A DNA stretch of 64,000 nucleotides, taken from the NCBI RefSeq assembly GCF_000170755.1, contig NZ_ABCK01000019.1, forward strand, positions 1-64,000, read 5' to 3'. Under the pieces are notes generated by a model, which was not told the origin of the DNA, searched no databases, and saw nothing but the letters and a program-made list of their open reading frames with translations. The position numbers were made by a program, and so were the translations under genes. Source of the stretch: Lentisphaera araneosa HTCC2155. Its GTDB lineage: Bacteria; Verrucomicrobiota; Lentisphaeria; Lentisphaerales; Lentisphaeraceae. Positions 33,915 through 43,906 of this stretch are shown here, piece after piece. Every line of letters begins with the position of its first letter. Positions within the stretch are counted from its first letter, which is position 1.

Positions 33915-36554
33915 TTACTCTTTGACTTTACTGCGGAGGTCCATAATAGTCTGGTCTTTACCCACGATATCCTGGCGAAGTTTTTTTAGCTCACCTTGAA
34001 GTTTCTGTATGTTTAGGGGCAAGTCGTTTACTTCTACTGTTTGAGAGATAAGGATTGTTTCTGTATCTGATTTCTTTGATTCTGATACATAGGTTTCATT
34101 CAGGTTAAGGGGAGTGTATGGAGTAACTGTTTTGATCGTTATAGCATCTGATTTAAGTCCATTACTATGAGCAGTAACTGTAATTGTTCCAGCTTCTGTA
34201 CTAGCACGAACCAATGCTGTCGCAACACCGTAACTTGTTTGAGTTGGGTTTGCGTTGTTAAAACGACCTCCAATAAGTTCACCCGCTCCCACTACACTAA
34301 AGTAGACACTTTCATCGGCAAGAACTTTCTTTGTGCCATTGATGTCAACTACAGTAGCATAGACGCGAATCATATCTGATCCATCTGCGACCATATTTAG
34401 CCCTTCATCGCCAAGTGATAGTTTTAGCTGTTCACTGCGTTGAGGGTACCTTTTCTCGACACGAGTCACAAGCTTACCATTGATGAAACCTTCAGCAATT
34501 AAAACGGGGTCGATTTTGTTTTTACCGCGGCGCTTAACTTTTGTAAATTCAAAAGCATCTTTAAAAACAAAGGGAGGGTGGGGCATATGCTCATAGTTTT
34601 TTCGTTGTGGTTTTTCTGTTCCAATAAGATCCCCGCACCATGTTAGGCGGATTTCGTCGCAGTTGCTATATATAAGGATGTCCTTTGGAGAAATCTGTGT
34701 TAGCTCATTGGCAATATGTAGCATTGGACCACTTTCAATACCTGGTACTTTGTAATTTGCATCATATTGACTTTTATAGAGGTAGTATGTTGTACGAGGA
34801 ATTCGAACGGCGTTGAGAAGTCCCCCCATAAATGGATCTGGATGGTAACCACGGTAGTGATCTATCCCACACCAAATAGTCCCCCCAAGGCGTACCTTAC
34901 TTGTTGAATGACGATAATTGAGTGTCTTAGTCTGCTTGATTGCCGCATTTAATAATGCGGTTTCACCCCACTTCATATTAACACGGGTTGACGCATTTTG
35001 TGAATACCAGTTGTCAACTTCGCCACCATCTCCATATTCACGGTTGAAAGAGTTTACATCTTTATCATGTCCATGGTAATACATATCCAGTCCACCTTTC
35101 TTAGCTTCGTGGTGGTCCGCAACCGTGTACATACCGGGGAAAGGAAACTCTTGGTGTGCTAGCTTATGCATGGTACTCATTGCATAATCCGGCTGACGTG
35201 GGAATTCGTTGATAGCAGTTTCCCACATAAGGATGGAAGCGACATTACGATCTCGGCGAACTAAATTACGTGTGTCTTGATAGAGTCGTTCTTCGAATAT
35301 TTTTTCTTTGAAGTTATAGAAATGCCAGCCTGGATTCGCAGTTGTTGTCAGCATACCTAGTTCGTCACATGCATCGTAAAATGCGGGGTCTTGTGGGTAG
35401 TGTCCAGCTCGGATTATATTGCAGCCACCTTTACGTAAGAGTTTAACATCACGCCATTGACCTGAATTGGGGAGAGCGTTACCAAGGTATTGATGGTCTT
35501 GGTGGCGATTAGCCCCGATAAGCTTTTTTCCTATCCATTTTCTATTGATAAATAAGCCTTCAGCTCCTTTCATTTCAAAGAGGCGAATACCTATTTTAGT
35601 TTTTAAACTATCGATGACTTTGTTATTAAAAATAATTTCTGTTTTTATATAATGAAGATAGGGATTGTCTGGATGCCATAAGCGGACATTATTGGCAGTG
35701 AACTGCTTAGAAAGTTGTTGTTTTTCTCCTGCTTCTAGCGTTAGAACTTGCTCTATAGAGGTAATTTTTTCATTTTCAGCAGTGACAAGGGTGTTGCGTA
35801 CTAGGAGTTCTTTTTTGTGTAAACTATTGTTCTTGATCTCTGTCCTGACTTCTAATTTTGCTGTATTACCTTTAATATCAAGTGTTGCTGGGAAAACTCC
35901 AGCCCCAGCTATAGTTGTACTTATTTCAGGAAGTGTCACATGTACGTCATTTGTTTGGATAAGATATGAGTCTCGGTAGATTCCACCAAAGTATGCAAAG
36001 TCTAAGCGGTCTTGTGCTTGGCCGGGTGGGTAGAGTTTGCTGTTGGAGTTATTGGTCATTACCGCAATGGTGTTATTTTTTCCGTCGAGCGTAATGACAT
36101 CTGTAATATCTGCTGCAAATGGTAAATAGCCACCAAAATGTTCTGCAACCTTTTTTCCATTAATGTAGACTTGTGCTTCACCCATTACGGATTCAAAATA
36201 GATAAAGGTACGGCCATTATTTTTTTTGACGTCAAACTTTTTACGATACCAAGCCTTGCCTTGGTAGTTGCGGCCTCCACTACCATTCTCTCCAAGAATT
36301 TCCAAACCGTGGGGTAGGTTTGCGGCTTCCCATGTGCTATCGTCAAAGTTACTTTTTTCTGCACCTTGTACATCTTTTTTGATAAAGCGCCAGCCTGGGT
36401 TAAAGTTTTCAACAGTACGTTGACTATCTTCTACTGCATAAAACCCTGCTGTAGAAAATTTTTGAGCCGCATTAATTGAAGGCTGAATAAAGGCCAAGGT
36501 AACCACGGCTAAGCTCTTCGTTATTATGATATATAATAATGATTTCGATGTCAT
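33915..36554 (-). CDS. Secreted glycoside hydrolase family 2 enzyme
   Basis: 879 aa with an N-terminal signal peptide (hydrophobic to about 26, likely cleavage at SINA/AQ). It has a jelly-roll sugar-binding domain (about 48-190: FNPGWRFIKKDVQG ... YFESVMGEAQVYINGKKV), an immunoglobulin-like domain, then the TIM barrel with GANRHQDHQYLG near 350, acid/base candidate NE in WETAINEFPRQ, and a C-terminal Ig-like domain with IRVYATVVDINGTKKVLADE. A short coiled tail ends the protein. GH2 members include beta-galactosidases, glucuronidases and relatives; exact specificity cannot be read. It probably trims oligosaccharides made by the neighbouring lyase and sulfatases. AAGGAG is 8 bases before the ATG. 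Confidence 0.9.
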   Translation of the reverse strand: MTSKSLLYIIITKSLAVVTLAFIQPSINAAQKFSTAGFYAVEDSQRTVENFNPGWRFIKKDVQGAEKSNFDDSTWEAANLPHGLEILGENGSGGRNYQGKAWYRKKFDVKKNNGRTFIYFESVMGEAQVYINGKKVAEHFGGYLPFAADITDVITLDGKNNTIAVMTNNSNSKLYPPGQAQDRLDFAYFGGIYRDSYLIQTNDVHVTLPEISTTIAGAGVFPATLDIKGNTAKLEVRTEIKNNSLHKKELLVRNTLVTAENEKITSIEQVLTLEAGEKQQLSKQFTANNVRLWHPDNPYLHYIKTEIIFNNKVIDSLKTKIGIRLFEMKGAEGLFINRKWIGKKLIGANRHQDHQYLGNALPNSGQWRDVKLLRKGGCNIIRAGHYPQDPAFYDACDELGMLTTTANPGWHFYNFKEKIFEERLYQDTRNLVRRDRNVASILMWETAINEFPRQPDYAMSTMHKLAHQEFPFPGMYTVADHHEAKKGGLDMYYHGHDKDVNSFNREYGDGGEVDNWYSQNASTRVNMKWGETALLNAAIKQTKTLNYRHSTSKVRLGGTIWCGIDHYRGYHPDPFMGGLLNAVRIPRTTYYLYKSQYDANYKVPGIESGPMLHIANELTQISPKDILIYSNCDEIRLTWCGDLIGTEKPQRKNYEHMPHPPFVFKDAFEFTKVKRRGKNKIDPVLIAEGFINGKLVTRVEKRYPQRSEQLKLSLGDEGLNMVADGSDMIRVYATVVDINGTKKVLADESVYFSVVGAGELIGGRFNNANPTQTSYGVATALVRASTEAGTITVTAHSNGLKSDAITIKTVTPYTPLNLNETYVSESKKSDTETILISQTVEVNDLPLNIQKLQGELKKLRQDIVGKDQTIMDLRSKVKE

Positions 36555-37082
36555 GCGTCTGACTCCTTGTGTTTGACTTTATTTATGAGCTTGTACACTT
36601 GAATTAGAGAGATATTACAAAAAATGTTATTTTTTACTTTGATTTTTATGCCTAACTCAACACTAAGCTCAATGAAATATTTAGATGGATGAAGTAGTGA
36701 TTTGTCTACGATAAGCATCAAGGTCTTAGTACAAAGGTTAATTAGCCATCGGATTTCCAACATTTTCACAGATCTATTTTATCATGTATAGCGTTTAATG
36801 AGGTAACGCGACATCCTAATTGGAGTAGTCATTCATACAGATTCTTTCTTTGTACTAGTTTTCGCCTTAAAGGTCACTTGATTTACTATTGCGGTTTGGC
36901 GGTGAATCTACTTAACTCTGATCCTACAGTTGAGCTTTTCAGCAACCATTATTTTATTTGAAATAATTATGTATATATGAGGTAGGTGTATGATATTATG
37001 AAAATCATTATGATTTTTGTAAGAATTACATTGTTCTTGTGTACTCTACTTAAAAAAGATTTTTTAATAAAAGAGGTGAATT
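36555..37082. other. Divergent intergenic region of 528 bp
   Basis: Lies between the minus-strand GH2 gene and the plus-strand 889-aa gene, so promoters in both directions are expected. A 72-codon frame directly upstream of GH2 (36551-36769) is not convincing. A perfect 17-bp palindrome is at 37001-37017. Otherwise AT-rich sequence with nothing assigned. Confidence 0.5.
37001..37017. promoter_or_regulatory. 17-bp palindrome upstream of the 889-aa gene
   Basis: AAAATCATTATGATTTT is a perfect palindrome centred about 74 bp before the start codon, in a position suited to an operator. No linked regulator is obvious. Confidence 0.4.
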
Positions 37083-39752
37083 ATGAGATTAAGGAAATAT
37101 CTATCAATGCTAGCGGCTCTTTTTGTTAGTTATGGTGTCGATGCAAAAAGTTTTGTTACCGATGATAAAGGCTTGCGTCGAGGGATTTCTGCAATGCATA
37201 ATGATACGCCAGTTCTTTATCTAGGGGAATTAGATGGGAGTGTTTCGTGCTATACTCTTGAAGGTGAGAAGCTGTGGCGAAATGCAACAAAAAAGCCGGG
37301 TGTATTGTTTGAGATTATAGCGGTAGATGTAGATGATGATGGTAGAGAAGATCTTATATCAGCTTGTGGTAATGGATTTATAACATGCTGGAAATCTGAT
37401 GGTTCCCTACTGTGGAGATTTAGCGGGGACCATAAAATACGGTTTAATGAAGTAGCTGCATTAAAACATGGTGATGAGCTAACTATCTTTGCCGGGGGTA
37501 ATGATAAAGTTGTTTATGCTTTAAATAAGAATGGAAAAGTAATTCATAAGCATGCCTTTGCTGGAGCGATCCGTAAATTGGAGGTTGGTGATTTTAAGAA
37601 AGATGGCCAGCCTTTGTTGTTTGTGATGACCATGAAGCATGACAAGTTAGGCTGGTCTTCATTTGGATTTCACGATCCTAATGACTTAAAAAACAAAGTA
37701 GCGAGTTTGTCTTCTAAAAAGCGCTCTAAATATCTTGCCGGTATTATAACGGATGTTCGTGTAACAGATTTAGATGCTGACGGTCGCGATGACCTAATGA
37801 TTTCTAGTAATGACTCCGCGGTAATGTGTACTCTGAATGGAGAGTTTAAAGAGATTGCCAGCTACGACGCAAGAGAGGATCAGAGCAAAGCAATAAGTCG
37901 TACTAAGCAACGCTATGCACACTCTAGTAGTATTTCGCTAGCTCCTGCTCGTGACGAAATACTGCTTCAATTTGGACGTACATTTTATTTGCTCGATTCC
38001 ACAGGGGAACTTATGGGGTGGAGTGGTGATATGTCGGCTCGTTTTCCCATGGCTGATTTCTGTTATCACTCAGGCACCGGTCGTTTTTTTGGTATTGGAT
38101 CAGTTGGAGGTGACAATGGTGTATATGAATTTGATCTGACAAAAGATGATTGGTGGAAAGATCACGTGCATCCCGTAGGAGTGGCTGATGAAGTCATTAC
38201 AAACCTTGAAAAATTGTACAAAGAAGTGCTGGGATTTACTCCACCTACGTATCAGAAACCTGCAAAAAATCCGTGGGTTATGACATATAGCGGAGAAATA
38301 CCAAAGGAAGTTGAAGAACTTAAATTTAATGAAGTTAATAGATCGATACAGTATATCTGGAGTGAAAAATATGACCGTAGTGCGATCATTAAGGTAGTTG
38401 GCGAAGAGTACGGAAATAAACGTGACAAACGTAAGCCTTATAATGATAGTCATGCTGACATTGTCAAAAAAGCAGAAGACTTTGAGAAGAACAAGACTCC
38501 GTTTACAATTTGGGCGGGACATGGCGGTGATCCATTCTTCATGAATGTTGACACCCTTGAGAAAATACTAGAGGTTGCACCCAATACCTGCAATGGCTTC
38601 GTCTATGCTGAAATGGCTGATACAAAAGATCCTCGTGTTCATTACTTTATAGATGTGTATCTGCCACGCTTGGTAGATGCTTGTCGCAAGCAAGGACGGG
38701 CTAAACTGTTTTTTCGTTATAAACAGACATTCTGGGCTACGACAGTTCACATGCATCCATGGAGTGAGATGTTCCTATCAGGAAAGTATTCCGATGTGTT
38801 ACTGCCTGCGACAGAGGATACAAATTCAACAACTCAAGAGTTGAACCTAGCTGGACGCGTAGGAATGTTTGCAGGCGGGTATATTAACGATTATTGCATG
38901 CGTTTGGTTGATGACAATCCAACGGGATGGCGTCCCCTCGCCCCCGGACGTCAAAAGACTATATCTCCATTTTTACGAAGCGGTGTGATGCAAGCTGCAT
39001 ATGGTGCTCGTTATGGAGTGTTGTGGGGTTTTGAAGGGCATGATGGACCAGGACTTGAGCTATTGATCGCTCTGATGGGGTCGGGTGTATTACCTCGCGC
39101 TGAGGCTAAGGATATACTCTCTATTGGTTCATGGCACCTGATGAGGGATATACCGCATGATATTGAAGAGCGGGCACATGGATTGGGTCACGATATAAGC
39201 CAGTACCTGGAAGAGGACTCTGAGCGGGTTATTGCAAATTCGGAAGTCCATTGGGGCGGAGCTTCTGTTAATGAATATGATTTATCAAAGGCTATGGGGG
39301 TTGAGTATCGCTGGTTAAACTTTATGCCGGAATTACCGTACGGTATGATCCCCATTGCGCCCGCTGAATATGCTGTGAAATTACAGGAAAAAGGTGTTGA
39401 ATATACAGAGAGTAATTCGCTTAATGGATTAGTGAATAATACTAAAATAGATGCCGTTGATTTTGGGGAAACGATTATCAACTCAGCTAAAGCTGGCATG
39501 AAGAAAATGCCCCTTGTGGTAAGTGGCGTAGCATGGAGTGCAATACGCATTGATGAAAGTCATATCCGCTTGATTCTGATTGATCCTGGCTATCTTGATC
39601 CACAAGAACGTATGGTGGAAATATATTTCCATAATAAACGCCCTGTAAGCGCCAAAGATATTTTGACTGGAAAGTCGATCGGAATTGAAAATAATGTTTT
39701 TGAATTGCGAATTCCAGCGGGATCAATGCGTTTTATTGACTTAGAATACTAA
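37083..39752 (+). CDS. Secreted protein with N-terminal beta-propeller and putative carbohydrate-active C-terminal domain
   Basis: 889 aa. A signal peptide (MRLRKYLSMLAALFVSYGVD) leads into a propeller of FG-GAP/VCBS or PQQ-like blades (about 25-365) with calcium-type loops VDVDDDGREDLIS and TDLDADGRDDLMI. Residues about 400-700 look enzymatic: FTIWAGHGGDPFFM, GFVYAEMADTKDPR, FFRYKQTFWATTVHMHPWSE and LWGFEGHDGPGLELLIAL. The architecture is reminiscent of lambda-carrageenase-type (GH150) enzymes, which also start with a propeller, but I cannot verify this; other polysaccharide hydrolase or lyase families remain possible. AAGAGGTG precedes the ATG. It is followed by the GH105 and lyase genes on the same strand. 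Confidence 0.75.
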   Translation: MRLRKYLSMLAALFVSYGVDAKSFVTDDKGLRRGISAMHNDTPVLYLGELDGSVSCYTLEGEKLWRNATKKPGVLFEIIAVDVDDDGREDLISACGNGFITCWKSDGSLLWRFSGDHKIRFNEVAALKHGDELTIFAGGNDKVVYALNKNGKVIHKHAFAGAIRKLEVGDFKKDGQPLLFVMTMKHDKLGWSSFGFHDPNDLKNKVASLSSKKRSKYLAGIITDVRVTDLDADGRDDLMISSNDSAVMCTLNGEFKEIASYDAREDQSKAISRTKQRYAHSSSISLAPARDEILLQFGRTFYLLDSTGELMGWSGDMSARFPMADFCYHSGTGRFFGIGSVGGDNGVYEFDLTKDDWWKDHVHPVGVADEVITNLEKLYKEVLGFTPPTYQKPAKNPWVMTYSGEIPKEVEELKFNEVNRSIQYIWSEKYDRSAIIKVVGEEYGNKRDKRKPYNDSHADIVKKAEDFEKNKTPFTIWAGHGGDPFFMNVDTLEKILEVAPNTCNGFVYAEMADTKDPRVHYFIDVYLPRLVDACRKQGRAKLFFRYKQTFWATTVHMHPWSEMFLSGKYSDVLLPATEDTNSTTQELNLAGRVGMFAGGYINDYCMRLVDDNPTGWRPLAPGRQKTISPFLRSGVMQAAYGARYGVLWGFEGHDGPGLELLIALMGSGVLPRAEAKDILSIGSWHLMRDIPHDIEERAHGLGHDISQYLEEDSERVIANSEVHWGGASVNEYDLSKAMGVEYRWLNFMPELPYGMIPIAPAEYAVKLQEKGVEYTESNSLNGLVNNTKIDAVDFGETIINSAKAGMKKMPLVVSGVAWSAIRIDESHIRLILIDPGYLDPQERMVEIYFHNKRPVSAKDILTGKSIGIENNVFELRIPAGSMRFIDLEY

Positions 39753-39769
39753 AGGGGAAATATAAGATA

Positions 39770-40918
39770 ATGATGTTTAATCATATAACAAAAATAGCCG
39801 TACTTATTACGGCATTATTTAACTATGTTTTACTTGCGGATGGGAGCAATGCAATTGTAACGCCTGAGTCTGTTTGGCAGATTACCAAAAAAGTGGCTGA
39901 TTGGCAAATAAATACCTTTGAGAGAATGGGAGAATATCGTGGATTACCCGCCAAACGCCACTCGTGGAATCATACAAAAAAATACCATGACCTTGAATGG
40001 CATTGTGGTGCTCTTTATGTTGGCATGTACGAATGGAGTACCATCTCCAAAGATAGTAAATATACTGACTGGTTAATGAACATAGGTAATCGTAACGGTT
40101 GGAGTCTCTACCGCAGACTTGAACACGCCGATGACCATACCGTTGGGCAATTTTACCTTAAGCTTTATGAGCAATTTGGCCAAAGCGCGATGCTGGAGCC
40201 AACACAAAAACAGTTTGATCAAATTCTCGAAAAACATTCAAGTTTGAAAAAACCTAAAAAACATTGGTATTGGAGTGATGTCTTGTTTATGGCTCCACCC
40301 GTTTGGGCGCGATTAGCAAAGGTCACAGGCGATAAGCGGTACTTGGATTTCATGGATGTGGAGTACCACAAAAGCTATGATATGCTATGGGATGTAAAGT
40401 CACAGCTATTTTGGCGAGATAAGAGTTACATAAAGAAGCGAGAAACTAATGGCGAGAAAATCTTTTGGGCAAGAGGAAATGGCTGGGTATTTGGTGGTCT
40501 TGCCTTAATGATTCCCGATCTACCTTGAGACTGGGAGGGTAGAGAATTCTATGTAACCGTATTCAAGCAGATGGCTAGTGCTTTAAAAAGAACTCAACAA
40601 AAAGACGGTACATGGTCAATGGGGATCTTAGGGGGTGTTACAGGCTACCCGGTCAAGGAAACGAGTGGCGCTTCATTTTTTATCTTCGGTTTAGCCTGGG
40701 GAATCAATCAGGGCTTACTCGATCGAGAAACCTACGAGCCAGTCATTTTAAAAGGTTGGAATGCTCTTTCTCGTTGTGTAACTGATGAGGGTATACTTGG
40801 ACACGTACAGCCCGTTGGTGCAGCTCCAGGTGATTCATTTGCAGATAAGACCGAGGTCTATGGGATCGGAGCCTTTCTAGCCGCAGGGGCAGAGATGTAC
40901 AAGCTACTTAGTCATTAA
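39770..40918 (+). pseudogene. GH105/GH88-type unsaturated uronyl hydrolase interrupted by an in-frame TGA
   Basis: Two frames, 39770-40528 and 40571-40918, lie in the same register and join into a 383-codon gene with a single TGA at 40526-40528. Translation through it reads MIPDLP-stop-DWEGREFYV, a normal-looking GH105 surface. The first part has a signal peptide, HADDHTVGQFYLKLYEQFG with the candidate catalytic D121/D122, and IFWARGNGWVFGGLALM. The second has GGVTGYPVKETSGASFFIFG and DKTEVYGIGAFLAAGAEMYK. These enzymes remove the unsaturated uronate left by lyases. No selenocysteine context is evident, so a nonsense mutation, readthrough or sequence error is likely. Called as a pseudogene provisionally. 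Confidence 0.8.
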
Positions 40919-40968
40919 AAATCATGAAAATGAAATTGATATAAAAAATTAAATAAAGTAAGCGTTCA

Positions 40969-42849
40969 ATGAAAAAATTATTTATTACAGTTATGCTGTC
41001 AGGAATGTCGATAATAGCGTCTCCTATCGAGAAAGAATTACCAAGCTTAGAGAACCCATTTACTGTGGAGTATGTACAGCAAAACCTGTCAAAAGATCAT
41101 CCTCGTTTAGTCTTTACACCTCAAATAGTAGCGGATTTGAAGAAAAAAATTAAGATTGATCCAGTGTGTAAGAATATTTATGCAGCTATACGCCATAACG
41201 CGAATGATATTTTAAAGGAGCCAATCCTAGCGTATGAGATGGTTGGTCGCAGGTTAAAGACTTCAGGCCGAATGTCACGACGAATGGATATCTTAGGCGT
41301 CGTCTATCTTATAGAGAAAGACCCCGTTATTTTAAAGAGGATAGAACAAGAGCTTATTGCGGTCTGCTCGATCCCTGATTGGAATCCATCGCATTTTCTA
41401 GATGTCGCAGGTATGTCATTAGGGGTGGCAATCGCTTTAGATTGGACAGCGGGAGATCTTCCAGAATCAACTTTTGAATTTACTCAAAATGCCCTAATAA
41501 ATAAAGGACTTAAAGCTGATGGGAGAGCAAAATCACGTATTGTTAGAACCACAAACAACTGGAATCAGGTTTGTAACGGTGCGATGATTGCTGCTGCGAT
41601 TGCTGTTGCAGAGCAAGAGCCTGAACTCTCTGCAAGTACGATTCAACGAGCTTTGGAAGCGCTGCCACGCGCTCTTGTTCACTATGGTCCCGATGGCGTT
41701 TATCCTGAAGGTTCATCATACTGGGGATATGCCACAAGTCGATCGGTGATTACTATAGCAATGCTCGAAAGTGCTTTTGGTCGCGACTTTGGACATTATG
41801 ATTTTCCAGGTTTTAAAGAAAGTGCCTATTACCAGCTGTACTCTACGGCTCCATCTGGAGGATTATTCAATTATTCAGACTGCCGAGATATACGTAAAAG
41901 TAATGGAGATTCGATTCTTGCTTGGTTTGCATCGAAAACTGGAAATAGTGTCTTTTTTGAGAAAGACCGATTTTTGAAGCCAGTTGATCAGTTGAGTAAA
42001 TTGGGAACGATTGATTCAATGGCTTTGGCATGGATATCACAGTATCAAGAAAAAATAACAGAAGAACTACCAACTATTTGGTCTGGGCAGGGAGCCAACC
42101 CGATTGCTGTTTTTACCAGTGATAAGAATGATGGACATGGTTTTTATGTTGGGTGCAAAGGCGGAAAAGCAAAGATAAGTCACGGGAATATGGATGCAGG
42201 TTCCTTTGTTTTTGAACTCAATGGTGTGCGCTGGGGTATTGATATGGGATTACAGGAATATCATGATCTAGAGAAAGTTGGCTTTAATCTATGGGCCATG
42301 GACCAAAATGCTCAACGTTGGTCTTTACTGTCAAAAAATAACTTTGGACATAGTGTCTTGAGTGTGAATAATGAATTATTCGATGTAAATGGCTTCGCAT
42401 CATTAGTTAAGGTGGACAACGGAGAACAACCAGAAGTGTTATTCAATACGACGGAAGTATATGGAGGAGGTGTAAAAAGAGCTACTCGCCGTTTTGTGAA
42501 AGAGGGGGCTTCATCACTTATAATCGAAGATGAAGTTGAAACATCTGACGTAACTCAAAAGCTTACGTGGCAGTTTATGACGACCAGTGACGTCGATATT
42601 GTCAAAGGTGGTGCAATTCTCCGTCAAGATAATGAGGTTCTTTACCTAAAGGATCTTTCTGATAGGGATACAAAAATAAAGGTTGTATCGCTGGATCCTC
42701 CGCCACTTCAATTAGATGAGCAGATCACTGGCCTGAAGCGCATTGAGATCACGACGACTGTCGAGCCAAGAGCAGGTCAGCAAATTAATCTACGTATAGA
42801 ACTAAGTGATAAGAGAAATGATTTAGGGGGGGGACTTCCCCGAGTCTGA
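40969..42849 (+). CDS. Secreted heparinase II/III-family polysaccharide lyase
   Basis: 626 aa. Signal peptide (MKKLFITVMLSGMSIIASP), then DHPRLVFTPQIVADLKKKIK, an alpha-helical barrel with TTNNWNQVCNGAMIAAAIAV (N/H catalytic region), HYGPDGVYPEGSSYWGYATS with the typical Tyr-rich motif, and a C-terminal beta-sheet domain with GKAKISHGNMDAGSFVFELN and VRWGIDMGLQEYH. These match heparinase II/III-type lyases, which cleave uronate-containing polysaccharides by beta-elimination. With the GH105-type gene just upstream, the pair fits lyase then unsaturated uronide removal. The frame ends shortly after a run of eight G (42826-42833); a one-base change there would add about 45 residues. Confidence 0.85.
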   Translation: MKKLFITVMLSGMSIIASPIEKELPSLENPFTVEYVQQNLSKDHPRLVFTPQIVADLKKKIKIDPVCKNIYAAIRHNANDILKEPILAYEMVGRRLKTSGRMSRRMDILGVVYLIEKDPVILKRIEQELIAVCSIPDWNPSHFLDVAGMSLGVAIALDWTAGDLPESTFEFTQNALINKGLKADGRAKSRIVRTTNNWNQVCNGAMIAAAIAVAEQEPELSASTIQRALEALPRALVHYGPDGVYPEGSSYWGYATSRSVITIAMLESAFGRDFGHYDFPGFKESAYYQLYSTAPSGGLFNYSDCRDIRKSNGDSILAWFASKTGNSVFFEKDRFLKPVDQLSKLGTIDSMALAWISQYQEKITEELPTIWSGQGANPIAVFTSDKNDGHGFYVGCKGGKAKISHGNMDAGSFVFELNGVRWGIDMGLQEYHDLEKVGFNLWAMDQNAQRWSLLSKNNFGHSVLSVNNELFDVNGFASLVKVDNGEQPEVLFNTTEVYGGGVKRATRRFVKEGASSLIIEDEVETSDVTQKLTWQFMTTSDVDIVKGGAILRQDNEVLYLKDLSDRDTKIKVVSLDPPPLQLDEQITGLKRIEITTTVEPRAGQQINLRIELSDKRNDLGGGLPRV

Positions 42850-42942
42850 ACCCATACATGGTGAGGCCCTTGCATTACTGAATAAACATATAATCAGAGT
42901 ACTGGATTTACCTACAGAAGGTAGTCCAGGACTAAAAAAGGA

Positions 42943-43431
42943 GTGGAGGAAAATAATATATCTCTGAAAAACACAAAAAATGCTGAATCTGCTGAATCTG
43001 CTGAATCTGCTGAATCTGCTGAATCTGCTGAATCTGCTGAAAGGGCTCTAGTGTGTGTTGATATTTGTAAAGAGGTCAAAATTGAACCGAACCGAACTCC
43101 ACGCTACCTCAGTCTAGCCCTAGAGGAGTTTGTCGACTACCTGAATGTGCAAAAGCGTCGTAGCGGAGTATCGTTAGCGTCTTCCGTATATGCTCGTCCG
43201 CCGGAAAAAAGTAACGGTCTCAAAACCACACTATTCCTAACTGTGTCTGAAGAATTTATAAACGAAGACATTGTCTTAAAAGAGCAAGTGTTTGATGGTC
43301 TGATGCTCTTTTGGGCACTACGTTGCCAAAATAATAACATAGCCTCACCAAAGAACTCAAAAATAATTATTTCTAATCATAAGAGTGTGATAGTCGCGAA
43401 TGGCTCCTTCGATAAAATGAACTATAATTAA
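42943..43431 (+). CDS. Unknown protein with a tandem Ala-Glu-Ser repeat
   Basis: 162-codon frame from a GTG; GGAG is too close to that codon to be a good ribosome site, so the start is uncertain and the gene may be a fragment. The N-terminal part is encoded by six and a half copies of a 9-bp unit (42981-43041), giving repeated AES. The remainder (VCVDICKEVKIEPNRTPRYL, then EEFVDYLNVQKRRSGVSLAS) matches no family I know. It lies downstream of the lyase in a stretch rich in degenerate sequence. Confidence 0.4.
   Translation: MEENNISLKNTKNAESAESAESAESAESAESAERALVCVDICKEVKIEPNRTPRYLSLALEEFVDYLNVQKRRSGVSLASSVYARPPEKSNGLKTTLFLTVSEEFINEDIVLKEQVFDGLMLFWALRCQNNNIASPKNSKIIISNHKSVIVANGSFDKMNYN
42981..43041. 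repeat. 9-bp tandem repeat, 6.8 copies
   Basis: The unit TGCTGAATC occurs six times in full followed by a 7-base partial copy. Because the unit is a multiple of three, copy-number change would lengthen or shorten the reading frame without shifting it. Confidence 0.95.
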
Positions 43432-43606
43432 TAATAGAAGCCACATTACATGTGGAGTTGTTGAATATTTCTAAAAATAAAGTTGAATGGCTATAGAGCT
43501 GATTTGCGCTACTAGCCACCGACCTTAGATAATGTTTACATCACTTCTGCGGTGAATAAAAAAGTTAATGGGAATCCTTTTTGTTGAATGCCTAAGCGAA
43601 GGTGGG

Positions 43607-43903
43607 TTAATTTTTAGGAGTGAAATTGTTGACGGGATGGATGACAATATAATCGTGACTGCGTGGTTCTTCTCCCACAGCAACTAATAGGGCTGAAAAC
43701 TCGCCGGCATCATTTATACATACCTCTGGACGCTCAAGTCGACTGGCTTTTAATTCCTTGCCGTTTTCGAGAAGTATCGGTTCTTCTTGGGACCATACGG
43801 GAATCTTTGAGAATAGTTCATAGTGTATTCCATCTTTAGAGGTGTAATAGATGACTGGCTTTTGAAGACTTGAGTGTTGTTCTATGTCATCTAACAAAAT
43901 CAT
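43607..43903 (-). pseudogene. C-terminal fragment of a GH43/GH32-like propeller glycosidase
   Basis: 98 codons: PVIYYTSKDGIHYELFSKIP, VWSQEEPILLENGKELKASR, LERPEVCINDAGEFSALLVA. This is the last blade of a five-bladed propeller glycosidase, where such ... RLERPE ... motifs occur; the upstream four blades are missing. It begins at an ATG at 43903 without a clear ribosome site. It is most likely the remnant of a decayed gene related in fold to the intact enzyme at 44238-45632. Confidence 0.6.
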
Positions 43904-43906
43904 TAT

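Noticed and set aside
36551-36769. 72-codon minus-strand frame overlapping the GH2 start by four bases
   Set aside because: No recognisable motif, composition typical of translated AT-rich intergenic DNA, and its position coincides with the GH2 leader; the ATGA overlap arises from the GH2 ribosome site region.
40526-40528. Selenocysteine codon in the GH105 gene
   Set aside because: No SECIS-like hairpin was seen just after the TGA, and GH105 chemistry does not use a thiol or selenol at this place.
42981-43041. Possible CRISPR-like array
   Set aside because: Short contiguous units with no spacers; a coding microsatellite.
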